The notes: generated by a model not told the origin, from the letters alone. 64,000 bases of DNA from Methanococcoides orientis (GCF_021184045.1 NZ_CP073710.1:1312685-1376684), one strand, 5' to 3'. Counted from the first letter of the stretch, positions 47,108 to 56,345 are shown. Program-made: numbers and translations.

Positions 47108-48409
47108 ATGAATGTTCTAATCGTTGGTGGCGGCGGCAGAGAAAATGCTATCGCAGATGCTGTTGCAAGAAGTGAACGCAATCCCACTATGTTCTCAGTT
47201 ATGGCAAAGAAGAATCCGGGAATTGCCAGCTTGTGCGAAGATGTCCTTTTAGTTAAAGAGACAGAAGTGGAAAAGGTAGTCGAGTACGCAATATCAAAGA
47301 ACATCGAAGTCGCTTTTATCGGACCGGAAGCACCTCTTGCAGCCGGTCTTGCCGATGCCCTTGAGAATGCAGGGATCGGAGCGGTCGGACCCAGAAAGGA
47401 TGTCGCACGCATCGAGTTCGACAAGGCATGGGCACGCAATTTTATGAGGGATAACAACATCGATGGCTGTCCTGCATTCAAGGTATTCTCCAGTGAAGAA
47501 GGACTTGAGGAATACATTGAGGAATTGGGCAACGTTGCTATCAAGCCAGCAGGACTTACAGGCGGCAAGGGTGTCAAGGTCATGGGCGACCAGTTACCTG
47601 ACACAAAGGCTGCTTTTGAATATTCAAAGTCATTGCTCGATGGTGACAATGTCGTTGTGGAAGAGAACCTGATAGGCGAGGAGTTCACATTACAGGCATT
47701 TGTTGACGGAAAGAACCTTGCATTCACACCATGTGTGCAGGACCACAAACGTGCCTTTGAGAACGACCTCGGACCAAACACCGGTGGAATGGGATCCTAT
47801 TCCAGCGCTGATGAGCTTCTTCCTTTCATGAACGTCGATGATATCGAGCCTGCAAGGGAGATCATGAAGGCAACCGTGAAAGCCCTTCATGAAGCAACAG
47901 GCACACCATTCAAGGGAATCCTTTACGGCCAGTTCATCCTTACAAAGGACGGACCAAAGGTAATCGAGTTCAATGCCAGATTTGGTGACCCTGAAGCAAT
48001 GAACGTGCTTCCACTGCTCGATACCGACATGGTTGATGTCATGTCTGCAGTTGCCAATGGAACACTTGATGAGCTGGATGTGAAATTCGCTCACAAGGCA
48101 ACAGTTTGCAAGTATGCAGTACCTGCAGGATATCCTGATGAGCCAACAAAGGACAAGGAAGTTATCGTTGGCGATATCGGTGATGCGATATTATTCTATT
48201 CAAGCGTATATGAAAAGGATGGAAAAGTTTACACCACCGGCTCCAGAGCTGTAGCTGTCGTGGGTATCGAAGACACCATCGACAAAGCTGAGAAGATCGC
48301 ACAGAATGCACTTGAGAACATTATTGGAGACCTTCATTTCAGAAGTGATATTGGAAAGCCTGAGCTTATCCAGAGAAGAATAGACCACATGGAAGAAATC
48401 CGTGGTTAA
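47108..48409 (+). CDS. purD: Phosphoribosylamine-glycine ligase
   Basis: This 433-aa ATP-grasp enzyme joins phosphoribosylamine and glycine to GAR in purine synthesis. Visible are the N-terminal [16 protein letters not shown], the ATP-grasp core ([29 protein letters not shown]) and the metal-binding [16 protein letters not shown] precedes the ATG. argF follows after 22 bp. The long AT-rich upstream (280 bp) has several TATA candidates. Confidence 0.96.
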   Translation: MNVLIVGGGGRENAIADAVARSERNPTMFSVMAKKNPGIASLCEDVLLVKETEVEKVVEYAISKNIEVAFIGPEAPLAAGLADALENAGIGAVGPRKDVARIEFDKAWARNFMRDNNIDGCPAFKVFSSEEGLEEYIEELGNVAIKPAGLTGGKGVKVMGDQLPDTKAAFEYSKSLLDGDNVVVEENLIGEEFTLQAFVDGKNLAFTPCVQDHKRAFENDLGPNTGGMGSYSSADELLPFMNVDDIEPAREIMKATVKALHEATGTPFKGILYGQFILTKDGPKVIEFNARFGDPEAMNVLPLLDTDMVDVMSAVANGTLDELDVKFAHKATVCKYAVPAGYPDEPTKDKEVIVGDIGDAILFYSSVYEKDGKVYTTGSRAVAVVGIEDTIDKAEKIAQNALENIIGDLHFRSDIGKPELIQRRIDHMEEIRG

Positions 48410-48431
48410 CTCTCGAAACTGAGTTGATAAC

Positions 48432-49337
48432 ATGAAACATTTACTATCAATGACCGACCTGACATCCGATGAGATCATCGAGATCCTTGATATGGCAGAA
48501 GACCTCAAGGAGAAGAGGGTACGCGGAAAGGTCACAGACCTGCTTAAGAACAAAAGCCTTGCGATGATATTCGAAAAGTCATCCACAAGGACAAGAGTAT
48601 CATTCGAAGTTGCAATGAGCGACCTTGGAGGACACTCCATTTACCTTAATTCAAGGGATATACAGATCGGACGCGGCGAAACCGTTTCAGATACTGCCCA
48701 GGTGCTTTCCCGCTATGTTGCAGGGATCACTGCAAGGGTGAACAGCCACAAGACCGTCGAGGATCTTGCTGCTCATTCACAGGTACCGGTCATTAACGCA
48801 CTTTCCGACCTTGAACACCCATGCCAGATACTGGCGGATTTCCTGACCATCCGTGAATACAAGAACAGCCTTAAAGGATTGAAGTTCGCATGGATCGGTG
48901 ACGGTAACAACGTATGTAATTCACTTATTCTCGGCTGTGCTCTCGTTGGCATGGAGATCGCTGTTGCATGTCCTGAAGGCTACGAGCCAAATGCAGACAT
49001 CGTAGCAAAGGGAAGAGAACTTGGTGGAAATATCAACGTCACGAACGATCCGCAGGAAGCCGCAAGGGATGCAGATGTATTGTATACCGATGTGTGGGTT
49101 TCCATGGGTGATGAGGAAGAAAGGGATAAAAGGCTCAGCGACCTTGCAGACTATCAGATCAATTCCGAACTGGTCGGTCTCTCAAAACACAATGTGATCG
49201 TAATGCATTGCCTGCCTGCACACAGAGGCGAGGAGATCTCAGCAGAGGTCATGGAAGGACCTCATTCCGTGGTATTTGACCAGGCAGAGAACCGCCTGCA
49301 CGCACAGAAGGCTCTTATACTGAAACTGATGGCATAA
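48432..49337 (+). CDS. argF: Ornithine carbamoyltransferase
   Basis: This enzyme makes citrulline from ornithine and carbamoyl phosphate in arginine synthesis. The carbamoyl-phosphate motif STRTR (51-55), HPCQILADF and the ornithine-site HCLPAHRG identify it; length 301 aa is standard. The ATG is preceded by GAGTTGATAAC, the same 11-mer that precedes the proposed ACG start of carS. Likely co-transcribed with purD. Confidence 0.96.
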   Translation: MKHLLSMTDLTSDEIIEILDMAEDLKEKRVRGKVTDLLKNKSLAMIFEKSSTRTRVSFEVAMSDLGGHSIYLNSRDIQIGRGETVSDTAQVLSRYVAGITARVNSHKTVEDLAAHSQVPVINALSDLEHPCQILADFLTIREYKNSLKGLKFAWIGDGNNVCNSLILGCALVGMEIAVACPEGYEPNADIVAKGRELGGNINVTNDPQEAARDADVLYTDVWVSMGDEEERDKRLSDLADYQINSELVGLSKHNVIVMHCLPAHRGEEISAEVMEGPHSVVFDQAENRLHAQKALILKLMA

Positions 49338-49724
49338 TATGCCATCCACATTTTATTTTTTCTTCCATTGAGAAGGCTTCGTCCAATTTTAAAGCCGTTG
49401 TCCATTTTGAGACCTTATTCAATTTTACGCATCAGTCGCCGATTAAAAGTGGATTATACTATATATGAATGACAACAATCTATAAATTAGATCAAGAGTC
49501 CTGTTTCTTCTTCTCTTGATCGACTCCTTTATTGACTCTTTTGAAGACCGGGGTATTCAAGACAACCTCCAAAGCTCTTTTGAAAACTCCCCCCGGATCT
49601 TTTTTCAATACAATAATAAATAATTTATAATCTACCTGATATAGACCAACAAATTTCATAACATCCTAAATCGAGGAAAATACATATTATCAATGTTGCT
49701 CATATATGTATATTGGTGATCAAG
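49338..49724. other. Intergenic region, 387 bp, with a candidate small RNA
   Basis: No larger gene seen. TATACTATATATG near 49455-49467 could be a promoter for the structured stretch 49490-49610 (listed separately). A second TATA-like element, TTTATAATC, at about 49624 probably serves the following small gene. Confidence 0.5.
49490..49610 (+). ncRNA. Candidate small RNA with own TATA box and T-run
   Basis: A perfect hairpin GATCAAGAG (49490-49498)/CTCTTGATC (49513-49521) starts about 25-30 bp after TATA-like TATACTATATATG. CCGGGG (about 49548) can pair with CCCCGG (about 49593), and six T follow. CTCTTTTGAA occurs twice. This layout suggests a ~120-nt RNA, but it may equally be a leader; no coding potential is evident. 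Confidence 0.3.
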
Positions 49725-49919
49725 ATGTGGACATTCTCAAAATTAAGTAAAGAAAATATGGATGCAATTAGTGCTGCAGAAGGAAAACTTGGTATAACAC
49801 TTATCGCTTTCTCTGATGAAGATATCAAGTATGCAGAACTCGATGACGAAGGTGTCAAAGAAGTAAAAGAACTGGAAAAGAAATTGGGTCTTTCTCTTGT
49901 AGCTCTTGAAACAGACTAA
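49725..49919 (+). CDS. Small acidic protein, unrecognised (64 aa)
   Basis: The ATG is preceded by GGTGATC, a perfect match to the archaeal anti-Shine-Dalgarno, so translation is well supported. The 64-residue acidic, likely alpha/beta protein (MWTFSKLSKENMDAISAAEG, LGITLIAFSDEDIKYAEL, LGLSLVALETD) contains a near repeat: LGITLIAFSD and LGLSLVALET. No family recognised. It stands alone between argF and the tRNA. Confidence 0.7.
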   Translation: MWTFSKLSKENMDAISAAEGKLGITLIAFSDEDIKYAELDDEGVKEVKELEKKLGLSLVALETD

Positions 49920-50131
49920 AAGTGGACGTAACACCCTACACTCCCTCTTTTTCTTTTTTTCTCAATATCAAAGGTCTAATTCTTTAAAAAAAACTCTATT
50001 TCTAGAAATCATAAAGAAAAGAACAGTTGTTCTACATTCTATTACTGATTGCAGGCAATCAAATCAAGCCAACAGGTTTCCATAACCACAACGCTTAATA
50101 ATGAAAAACACTACTATTGGCTAACCACGTT

Positions 50132-50219
50132 GCGAGGGTTGCCCAGCCAGGCCAAAGGCGCTAGGTTCAGAGCCTAGTCTCGTAGGAGTACAAGGGTTCG
50201 AATCCCTTCTCTCGCACCA
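50132..50219 (+). tRNA. tRNA-Leu (anticodon CAG)
   Basis: Acceptor GCGAGGG pairs with CTCTCGC, followed by an encoded ACCA end (50216-50219). The anticodon stem CTAGG/CCTAG encloses TTCAGAG, giving anticodon CAG. A long variable arm (class II) follows, then the T-arm AGGGTTCGAATCCCT. No intron. A TATA-like CTTAATAATG lies about 35 bp upstream. Confidence 0.93.
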
Positions 50220-50387
50220 ATTCTTTTAAGCTGTTTTATTGCCAATAGTATATTTGTCAGATGTTTTACCTATCCAAGAGATCTTTCTGCTTTTTTGGAA
50301 CAAGCTGATAAAAAAAGATATAAAAATTGATGTTCTAAAAATAGTGGCTAGAGTATTGAATGATTTTTTTTCTATGGAAGGTCACAA

Positions 50388-50978
50388 ATGAAGCTAGAGT
50401 GGAGCAGAAACAATATTATCTTTAACTATTGTAATGAAGCAGACCTAAAAGAGATAGCAGAAATGCTTTCAAAAGAAAGTGTGTGCAAGTACATGTTCTT
50501 CGGACCAAATACAGAAGAAGATACAATTTCCTATTTTTCACCACTTATCAACTCAATAGAGGAATCTTTAAAAGAAGACAAGATACCGCACATCAATGTC
50601 TTCACGATCAGGGAAAAGGATACTGGTAATTTCATAGGTCAATGTGCCTTGTTCCCGATAGAGTTCACCAATGGGAATTACCTCATTGGATACCAGATTG
50701 ACGATATCCAATGGAGGAAAGGGTATGGAAGTGCTGCCTGTGAGTTTCTGGTATATTATGCATTAAATGTACTAGATGCATTCAGGATTACAGGAGATTG
50801 TACAGAAGGGAACGTTGCCTCTGAAAAAACAATGAGAAGATCAGGTTTTCAGTCGGAAGGAAGACAAAGAAAATACTGGTCGCATAAGGGTAAATGGTAT
50901 GACAGACTCCTTTTTGGTTTATTGAAAGAAGATGTTTCCAAAGAGAGAATGGAAGCATTGAAAGCCAAATACAAATGA
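50388..50978 (+). CDS. GNAT-family N-acetyltransferase
   Basis: This 196-aa RimJ/RimL-like GNAT has a core seen in IGYQIDDIQWRKGYGSAACEFLVYYAL (Q/RxxGxG/A acetyl-CoA loop), AFRITGDCTEGNVASEKTM and the terminal GFQSEGRQRKYW. Such proteins acetylate ribosomal protein termini or small amines. AAGGTCAC precedes the ATG. The substrate cannot be inferred, and there is no neighbour with linked function. Confidence 0.88.
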   Translation: MKLEWSRNNIIFNYCNEADLKEIAEMLSKESVCKYMFFGPNTEEDTISYFSPLINSIEESLKEDKIPHINVFTIREKDTGNFIGQCALFPIEFTNGNYLIGYQIDDIQWRKGYGSAACEFLVYYALNVLDAFRITGDCTEGNVASEKTMRRSGFQSEGRQRKYWSHKGKWYDRLLFGLLKEDVSKERMEALKAKYK

Positions 50979-51142
50979 TCGTGAGTAACATGGAATCAAA
51001 AGTATCCTGAGATCAAGCCGAGCCAAAGACAATACTTCAGGGACATGCCAAAACCAGCAAAAAACCGATATTACTATTAGTAATTAAATGCAATTGTTTT
51101 ATATAGCATTAGGAATAACTTATAGTTACAGGTGATAATACA

Positions 51143-51322
51143 ATGAGTCGTGTAACTGGTCTAAATCCCCCTTCGTTTACGGTTGTCGCAGGAAAGCTTG
51201 CAGAAAGGGTCTTTAATGCTATTTTTGTTAGTGGGGAACATTCCATGTCCAAGGGTCTCTACAGTTGCTCGGCCGGTTCCTGTAAATCTTCAGTTGCAGA
51301 GAACATAGTTGATGGAAATTAA
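51143..51322 (+). CDS. Small protein of 59 aa, unrecognised, with strong ribosome site
   Basis: ATG 51143 follows AGGTGATAATACA, a strong ribosome site, and TATA-like sequence lies ~40 bp upstream, so expression is plausible. The product is basic with a CSAGSC motif near residue 42-47 that could bind metal or form a disulfide; the N-terminal part (LNPPSFTVVAGKLAERVFNAIF) may be an amphipathic helix. No family recognised. Confidence 0.45.
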   Translation: MSRVTGLNPPSFTVVAGKLAERVFNAIFVSGEHSMSKGLYSCSAGSCKSSVAENIVDGN

Positions 51323-51524
51323 GGGATACAAAGCCCACCATCGAAATTATGCCCAGGAGTTTTCACATATTGCATTATTTCTTGCTCAATGGCCTGAAAT
51401 AATGAGAGCACTCCTTGAGCCCACCAGTTTCAGTATCAATGAACTTCTGAGAAGAAGCCCTTCAGAAGATCGCATGATAGAACAAGATCTTGTCCTTTAC
51501 ATCCAGCCTACTCGTGTGGAATGA
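51312..51524 (+). CDS. Possible small protein (70 aa), overlapping previous ORF
   Basis: An ORF with protein-like composition (YAQEFSHIALFLAQWPEIMRALLEPTSF; SINELLRRSPSEDRM) starts within the last codons of the 59-aa gene. No ribosome site is obvious apart from coupling. It may be a second small gene of the same transcript or a remnant. Confidence 0.3.
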   Translation: MEIKGYKAHHRNYAQEFSHIALFLAQWPEIMRALLEPTSFSINELLRRSPSEDRMIEQDLVLYIQPTRVE

Positions 51525-51662
51525 CTAAAGAAAATACTCTCGATGAAGCCGTTGCTCCATAGGTGTACCTTTTTACCGTTTTCAAGATCCGGAATATGCA
51601 TATGATTATATAAAGGTGGATAGTACTAGTGGATTCTTCAAAAACGAAAATGAGTGAATTAA

Positions 51663-52196
51663 ATGGTAAAAATAAAAGGACACGAGATCGATACCATCAT
51701 AATAAAGAGTGCTGGCAATCGAAGAGCTATGCAATTTAAGAATAATATTATTACTGTTTTAAGAAAGATCGGCATTAACGAAAATGATATTGATATTCCT
51801 CTCGAACGTCTTGCGATGAAAAAAGCTAAAGCTTCTGCAACCTGGTATCTATCAGACCATCGGATGCATTACAGTCATAACCTGCAAAATAAATATGTAG
51901 AAAATCTTCATATTCTATCCAGGGTCATTGAGATCGAAGTAAATCGGGTCCTTTCTGAAGAAAAAACACTTTCTGATTTTATATTAGAATTTAAAGAAGA
52001 TTCCGATGTTTATAATAAGCGGATAGAGGCACGAGAATTTTTTGATTGTGACCATGATGAAACCGATTTTGAGATCATTAATAAAAAATACAAGTTGATG
52101 GCAAAAGAATTGCACCCGGATATGCCGACTGGGGACACTGAGAAATTCAAGAAGCTAAATATTGCACACAAGATACTGAAGAGAGAATTGACATAA
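51663..52196 (+). CDS. Protein with C-terminal J-domain
   Basis: This 177-aa protein has an N-terminal ~115 residues that are basic and unrecognised, and a C-terminal J-domain: helix I/II region ETDFEIINKKYKLMAKEL, the HPD tripeptide at about 151-153, and helix III EKFKKLNIAHKILKREL. J-domains recruit and stimulate Hsp70 (DnaK). Having it at the C-terminus is the reverse of canonical DnaJ, so this is a specialised co-chaperone; its client is unknown. DnaK is not in the window. Confidence 0.7.
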   Translation: MVKIKGHEIDTIIIKSAGNRRAMQFKNNIITVLRKIGINENDIDIPLERLAMKKAKASATWYLSDHRMHYSHNLQNKYVENLHILSRVIEIEVNRVLSEEKTLSDFILEFKEDSDVYNKRIEAREFFDCDHDETDFEIINKKYKLMAKELHPDMPTGDTEKFKKLNIAHKILKRELT

Positions 52197-52638
52197 GATC
52201 TCTTCAACTTCAAATTATTCACAAATGTTTCAATTATTATTGTTTAATTATGCGGCTATCTCCAATCTTGCCACTTCAACGGATATAAAGTAGATCAATG
52301 CCCTTCTTTCTCAAAAGCTCGGCCTTGATATCTTCCAATAATTATATATTAAATCACACACATTTTTTTTAGCGGGGAAATGCAATTCGGGGTATTGCAG
52401 ATTTTCTGGATCAATACAGTATTGACGTTAATCTTTATGCTGAAATTCATACTGAGATCTATGCTGAAATATTGACGAATGGACATGATACAGAAATCGC
52501 AACCTATCAGAAAGGTAATGACCAGCACATTTGCTATTACCGGCCTATTGCACCCTGCAAGCAAACTGGACAAGCAGCTTCAATAAGGTACTAATTAAGA
52601 TCTGAATATTTCATAGATAACAATGGGAGTGAAGATAA
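52197..52638. other. 442-bp region upstream of the phasin-like gene, holding a duplicated leader
   Basis: No complete gene. From 52284 to about 52618 the sequence is clearly related to 59282-59594. It includes a conserved TATA-like TATATATTAAAT (52343-52354) and hairpin TGCAAT/ATTGCA (52381-52399). On the plus strand a long frame lacking a start runs from 52373 to 52592; it is frameshifted in the other copy. Confidence 0.6.
52284..52618 (+). repeat. Duplicated ~330-bp segment, copy 1
   Basis: Aligns with 59282-59594 over its whole length with scattered substitutions and short indels; the best block (TATATATTAAAT through the TGCAAT hairpin to ATTTTCTGGA) is close to identical. It ends about 20 bp before the start codon of the phasin-like gene. 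A second block, TATTGCACCC plus GCAAGCAAAC, is conserved near the 3' end. Confidence 0.8.
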
Positions 52639-52980
52639 ATGGACAAGATGAAGAAAATGGGTCTGTTAGGAGCAACAGCTTTGATAGGTGCAGGACTGGC
52701 AGCACTATCTGAAGAGAAGATCAAGGAATTAGTCAAAGAAAAGATCGAAGAAGGCACAATGAGCAAAGAAGAAGGAAAGATGCTCGTTGAAGACCTTGTG
52801 AGTGAAACAAAAAAGCAGAAGATTAATCTGGAAAAGAACATCATTGAAAAGCTACACTGTACGATCAAAATGGCTGATCAGGAACTGGAAAGCCTTTCAG
52901 ATAAGATCCAGGAAATGAAGATCAAGGAACTTGAATCTGAGCTTGACAAGATGAAAAGCATGAGGAAGGCTAAAAATTAA
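52639..52980 (+). CDS. Phasin-like coiled-coil protein
   Basis: This 113-aa protein has a short hydrophobic N-terminus ([18 protein letters not shown]), then [31 protein letters not shown], the pattern of the PhaF/phasin-like regulator family, and a long C-terminal coiled coil (about 60-110). Such proteins associate with granules or membranes; no PHA genes are seen here. GGGAGTGAAGATAA is the ribosome site. Its upstream region is the duplicated segment. Confidence 0.65.
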   Translation: MDKMKKMGLLGATALIGAGLAALSEEKIKELVKEKIEEGTMSKEEGKMLVEDLVSETKKQKINLEKNIIEKLHCTIKMADQELESLSDKIQEMKIKELESELDKMKSMRKAKN

Positions 52981-53110
52981 ATTATCCACTGATAGTAGAT
53001 CGGCATTAAAGCCACTTACTCTTTCTTTTTTTAATTTATCCCTATTTAGCATTGATATTGTTCGTATCATACTACTAATTCGATCTATTTCAGAAAACCG
53101 GAGGAATATA

Positions 53111-53686
53111 ATGAAAGTTGTAGCATTCAACGGAAGTCCCAGAAAAGAAGGGAACACATCACACCTTGTCGGACATGTACTGGAAGAACTTGAAAAAGAA
53201 GGAATTGAAACTGAAATGGTACAGATTGGTGGTAATGCTGTTCGTGGCTGTACCGCCTGCATGAAATGTTTTGATAAAAAGGACAAGCGTTGTGTCATTG
53301 AGAATGACATTGTCAATGAGTGTATTGAAAAGATGATCGAAGCCGATGGTATAATAATTGCAAGCCCCACATATTTTGCAGACCTGAGTGCAGAAACAAA
53401 AGCACTGATCGAAAGAGCCGGATTTGTTGGTAAAGCAAACGGAGAGCTTTTCAAACGTAAGGTCGGAGCAGCGGTCGTGGCTGTAAGAAGAGCAGGCGCA
53501 CTCCATGCTTTTGATTCTATCAACCATTTCTTCACGATATCTGAAATGATAATCCCGGGTTCTAGCTACTGGAATGTAGGAATAGGCCTCACACCGGGAG
53601 ATGTGGAGTCAGACGAAGAAGGAGTTCAGACCATGGAGACTCTTGGTAAGAACATGTCATGGCTAATGGAAAAGATAAGAGATTGA
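53111..53686 (+). CDS. Iron-sulfur flavoprotein (Isf family)
   Basis: This 191-aa flavodoxin-like protein has FMN phosphate loop [12 protein letters not shown] and the compact 4Fe-4S motif C47, C50, C53, C61 ([16 protein letters not shown]). Isf proteins of Methanosarcina transfer electrons from ferredoxin and can reduce O2 or H2O2, and so contribute to oxygen tolerance. CGGAGGAATATA is a strong ribosome site. It ends with a terminator hairpin. Confidence 0.92.
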   Translation: MKVVAFNGSPRKEGNTSHLVGHVLEELEKEGIETEMVQIGGNAVRGCTACMKCFDKKDKRCVIENDIVNECIEKMIEADGIIIASPTYFADLSAETKALIERAGFVGKANGELFKRKVGAAVVAVRRAGALHAFDSINHFFTISEMIIPGSSYWNVGIGLTPGDVESDEEGVQTMETLGKNMSWLMEKIRD

Positions 53687-53720
53687 AAGTCTACAAAACA
53701 GATGTTCTTTTTATGGCATC

Positions 53721-53749
53721 ATGGGGAATGTTTTCCCATCGTCTTTTTT
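53721..53749 (+). terminator. Terminator after the iron-sulfur flavoprotein gene
   Basis: ATGGGGAA (53721-53728) pairs with TTTCCCAT (53732-53739), one G-U pair, followed by six T at 53744-53749, 35 bp after the stop. Confidence 0.7.
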
Positions 53750-53861
53750 AAGTAATATATTGAAATTTATACATACAGTCATCATGTTTATATGTTGTCA
53801 AATATATAAAAATGTGTAGCATATATTCTTTTGACAGGGAATAAAGCAGGAGGAAAATATT

Positions 53862-55574
53862 ATGGGATGGTTTGATGTCGTTGCAGGTGTTTGTACAGGC
53901 GGATTATATACTCTTGGAAAAGCTGCTTACCAGGCAGGTAATGCTGCAGAGTCTGCCGGAGATGCAGCAGAACAAGCAGGACTGGCAATCGCGGTCATTG
54001 GTTCAACAATTGAAGCTGTGGGAGAACAGCTGGAATCAACACTTAAAGAAGCAGAAGAGCTGCTGACAATAAAAAGAATGACCCCAAGGGATGAAGATGA
54101 TCTCTGGGATGAAGAAAAGGACAGGCTGAGTGCACTTCGACAGGAAGAGACACGTCTTGTGAACAAGCTTACCGAAATGGGAGTCGAAGACACAAACGAT
54201 TTCAGCTTTGATTTCTGGGACATGATCAGTGATATGCAGAATGTCATTAAGAAGTTCCAGATAATGGCAAGACTTGCAACTGTCAGGAAAGAGATCCATG
54301 ACATATTCTATCAGGAACCGGGCGTCCTTGCCAACAGTATTTATAATGCCAAAGAAGCACTTGAGCGCTTCAATACCATTGAACAGCCAATGATCGAGGA
54401 CATACTGGATTCCCTTGATGACAACCTGGAGGTCAGCGAGGAAGTGCTTCAGGAAGTCAAAAAACTTTTTATTACGAAAAAGAAGGTTCCGGTTGCGATC
54501 ACAGAACTCAGCCCCAGCATACAGGCCCATCTGGAAATGCTCCAGAAGGACAAGCAGTATTATCAAGGCCTGATCACCAGAAAGGACACGGTCACTGCCC
54601 AGCTTTCAAATGTCATCGAGCAGTTCCCGGAGAAGAAGTTCGATATAAACATGGGGTCCATTGGTATCGCCGGAGCACACATCCATGCAGGAGATATTGT
54701 ACATGAAGGGACTCATGTAGGAAACCTCGGAGACATAGTAGCAGAAAAGCCATACAAGGATGATATTGTCAGGGAAGAAGATCGAAACGATATTAGAAGT
54801 GCAGGTACGGATATCAGGCACGAAAGAATAAGTGACGAGGAACTCATCGAAGAGGAAGAACCACACCGATCCGACATTGAAAGAGCAGGTACAGCGATCA
54901 GGCATGAAAGGATAACTGACAATCATTTCATCAGAAGAGCAGAGAGAACCTCCGGAACAGACATTGACAGGGAAATTTCAAGAGACATGGCCGTAGAAGA
55001 ACGTGAAATGCGTTCAGCAGCAGCCACTTACACTCCCGAGGCAGCAAAAGCCACAATGGAGAACATGCATAAATTCAACATGGCTGTTGCGAAATCTCCT
55101 AAATACTCAATGCTCACCATGCAGCCACACGGTGCTAGGATATCTGCATCCCTTAGCACAAAATTCGATGGATACCAGAGAAATTACGACCTCCTAAAGG
55201 CTCAAAAGACCTTCTACTACAGGCAGTCCCTGAAGCTTGAGAGGAAATATGAACTACTGGCAAACAAGTGGGTGGAAGAGCCCGGAATAATCCCGAAGAC
55301 GCTGGACGAACTTCACGGAGTGCTGGAAAATGTCAGGACAGAAGAGCAACCACGCATAGATCAGCTCCTTGACAACCTGAACGCGAACCTGACAGAGTCC
55401 CAAGAGACCCTTTCAAAAGCAAATGACACAATGGATTCCGTCCAGAATGCTCTGTCATTCCTGGATATGGATACCAGAAAGATCAAGCTGGGTGTCATGG
55501 TCATTGGCGGACTGGTCGTGCTCAACCTTTTAGTTGGACTGATAGTGCTGATCCGTATGGCACTTGGGTTCTAA
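53862..55574 (+). CDS. Large coiled-coil protein with internal duplication and C-terminal membrane anchor, unrecognised
   Basis: A 570-aa protein with AGGAGG ribosome site. An Ala/Gly-rich amphipathic N-terminus (about 10-50) leads into helical bundle 1 (about 75-205, ending EPGVLANSIYNAKEALERF...IEQPMIEDILDSLDDNL). The middle (about 255-385) is charged, with a repeated block near RSAGTDIRHERISDEE and ERAGTAIRHERITDNH. Helical bundle 2 (about 430-530) repeats the bundle-1 motif as EPGIIPKTLDELHGVL...EEQPRIDQLLDNLNANL. A single membrane helix (about 545-566) ends the protein. Tail-anchored topology facing the cytoplasm is inferred. No family recognised; it stands alone downstream of Isf. Confidence 0.7.
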   Translation: MGWFDVVAGVCTGGLYTLGKAAYQAGNAAESAGDAAEQAGLAIAVIGSTIEAVGEQLESTLKEAEELLTIKRMTPRDEDDLWDEEKDRLSALRQEETRLVNKLTEMGVEDTNDFSFDFWDMISDMQNVIKKFQIMARLATVRKEIHDIFYQEPGVLANSIYNAKEALERFNTIEQPMIEDILDSLDDNLEVSEEVLQEVKKLFITKKKVPVAITELSPSIQAHLEMLQKDKQYYQGLITRKDTVTAQLSNVIEQFPEKKFDINMGSIGIAGAHIHAGDIVHEGTHVGNLGDIVAEKPYKDDIVREEDRNDIRSAGTDIRHERISDEELIEEEEPHRSDIERAGTAIRHERITDNHFIRRAERTSGTDIDREISRDMAVEEREMRSAAATYTPEAAKATMENMHKFNMAVAKSPKYSMLTMQPHGARISASLSTKFDGYQRNYDLLKAQKTFYYRQSLKLERKYELLANKWVEEPGIIPKTLDELHGVLENVRTEEQPRIDQLLDNLNANLTESQETLSKANDTMDSVQNALSFLDMDTRKIKLGVMVIGGLVVLNLLVGLIVLIRMALGF

Positions 55575-55604
55575 GACTTTTTGTGGATTAATGCCGGGTG
55601 GTTT

Positions 55605-56345
55605 TTAGCCATCCGCTTTTCCATAAGGGCACACGAGGTTGCAGATGGTGCATGATACAGAACCAAAATTGGAAATCTGTTGAAAGTGTTTTGCCCACTT
55701 ATCTTCGAGATCCTTGTCAAATTTATGCGCCACCACGCACCTATCGCGGATCACCTTCTCCCCGGGAGCTACTCCCTGAGAAGGACCTGGAATTATAGCC
55801 TGATATGGACAACTTTTGACACATATTGACCTTTCCTGACAGCGTGGTTGCTCTGCACAGAGATCATGAACATATGGCTCGTCCGGCTCGAGTTCTGCAT
55901 CGGTCAATACTGCTATCCATCGAACTCTTGGACCATACTCAGAAGTTATTACCTGAGTATTGTGTCCGATAAAACCTAATCCTGCAAGGTGTGCTGCTAC
56001 CTTTATGTGTACATCATGGCTTGGTGTGGCATTATAGCCCATATCTTTAAGCCAGGATACGAGCCTCCAGGCACGAGCTTCGGTTACTTCATAATAAAGG
56101 ATGTGACATTCAGCATTTTCAGCCGATGATGACCCAGCATTCTATATGGCAGCATTCATCCCGTTATCATTTATAGCCATACCCAGAACAAACAGAGATC
56201 TTGCATCCGACATGACCTCAGATGGTCGCATAAGTCCGCGCCCGGATGGAAATTCAACTTTTTCCAGCTTATTGATGTCTGAAACACCAAAGAGCTGGAA
56301 ACCCTCGGATAAAGCCTTTTTTGAAATCGATCCCTTGAGGTCCAT
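55605..56345 (-). CDS. 4Fe-4S protein, QueG/DUF1730-like, with in-frame UAG (probable pyrrolysine)
   Basis: The frame runs from ATG 56345 to TAA 55605-55607, 246 residues if UAG 56142-56144 is read, as residue 68. The first 67 residues (LFGVSDINKLEKVEFP, LFVLGMAIND) and the rest (HDVHIKVAAHLAGLGFIGHN; SEYGPRVRWIAVLTD) align with the organisation of the Fe-S protein at 62307. Cluster motifs are CQERSICVKSCP and CTICNLVCPYG. Without read-through the N-terminal and Fe-S parts would be separate. Function unknown; it is related to epoxyqueuosine reductase but lacks its C-terminal HEAT region. Confidence 0.8.

Noticed and set aside
47074-47781. A 235-codon open frame antisense to purD
   Set aside because: Overlaps the conserved ATP-grasp gene completely; low-complexity serine-rich translation.
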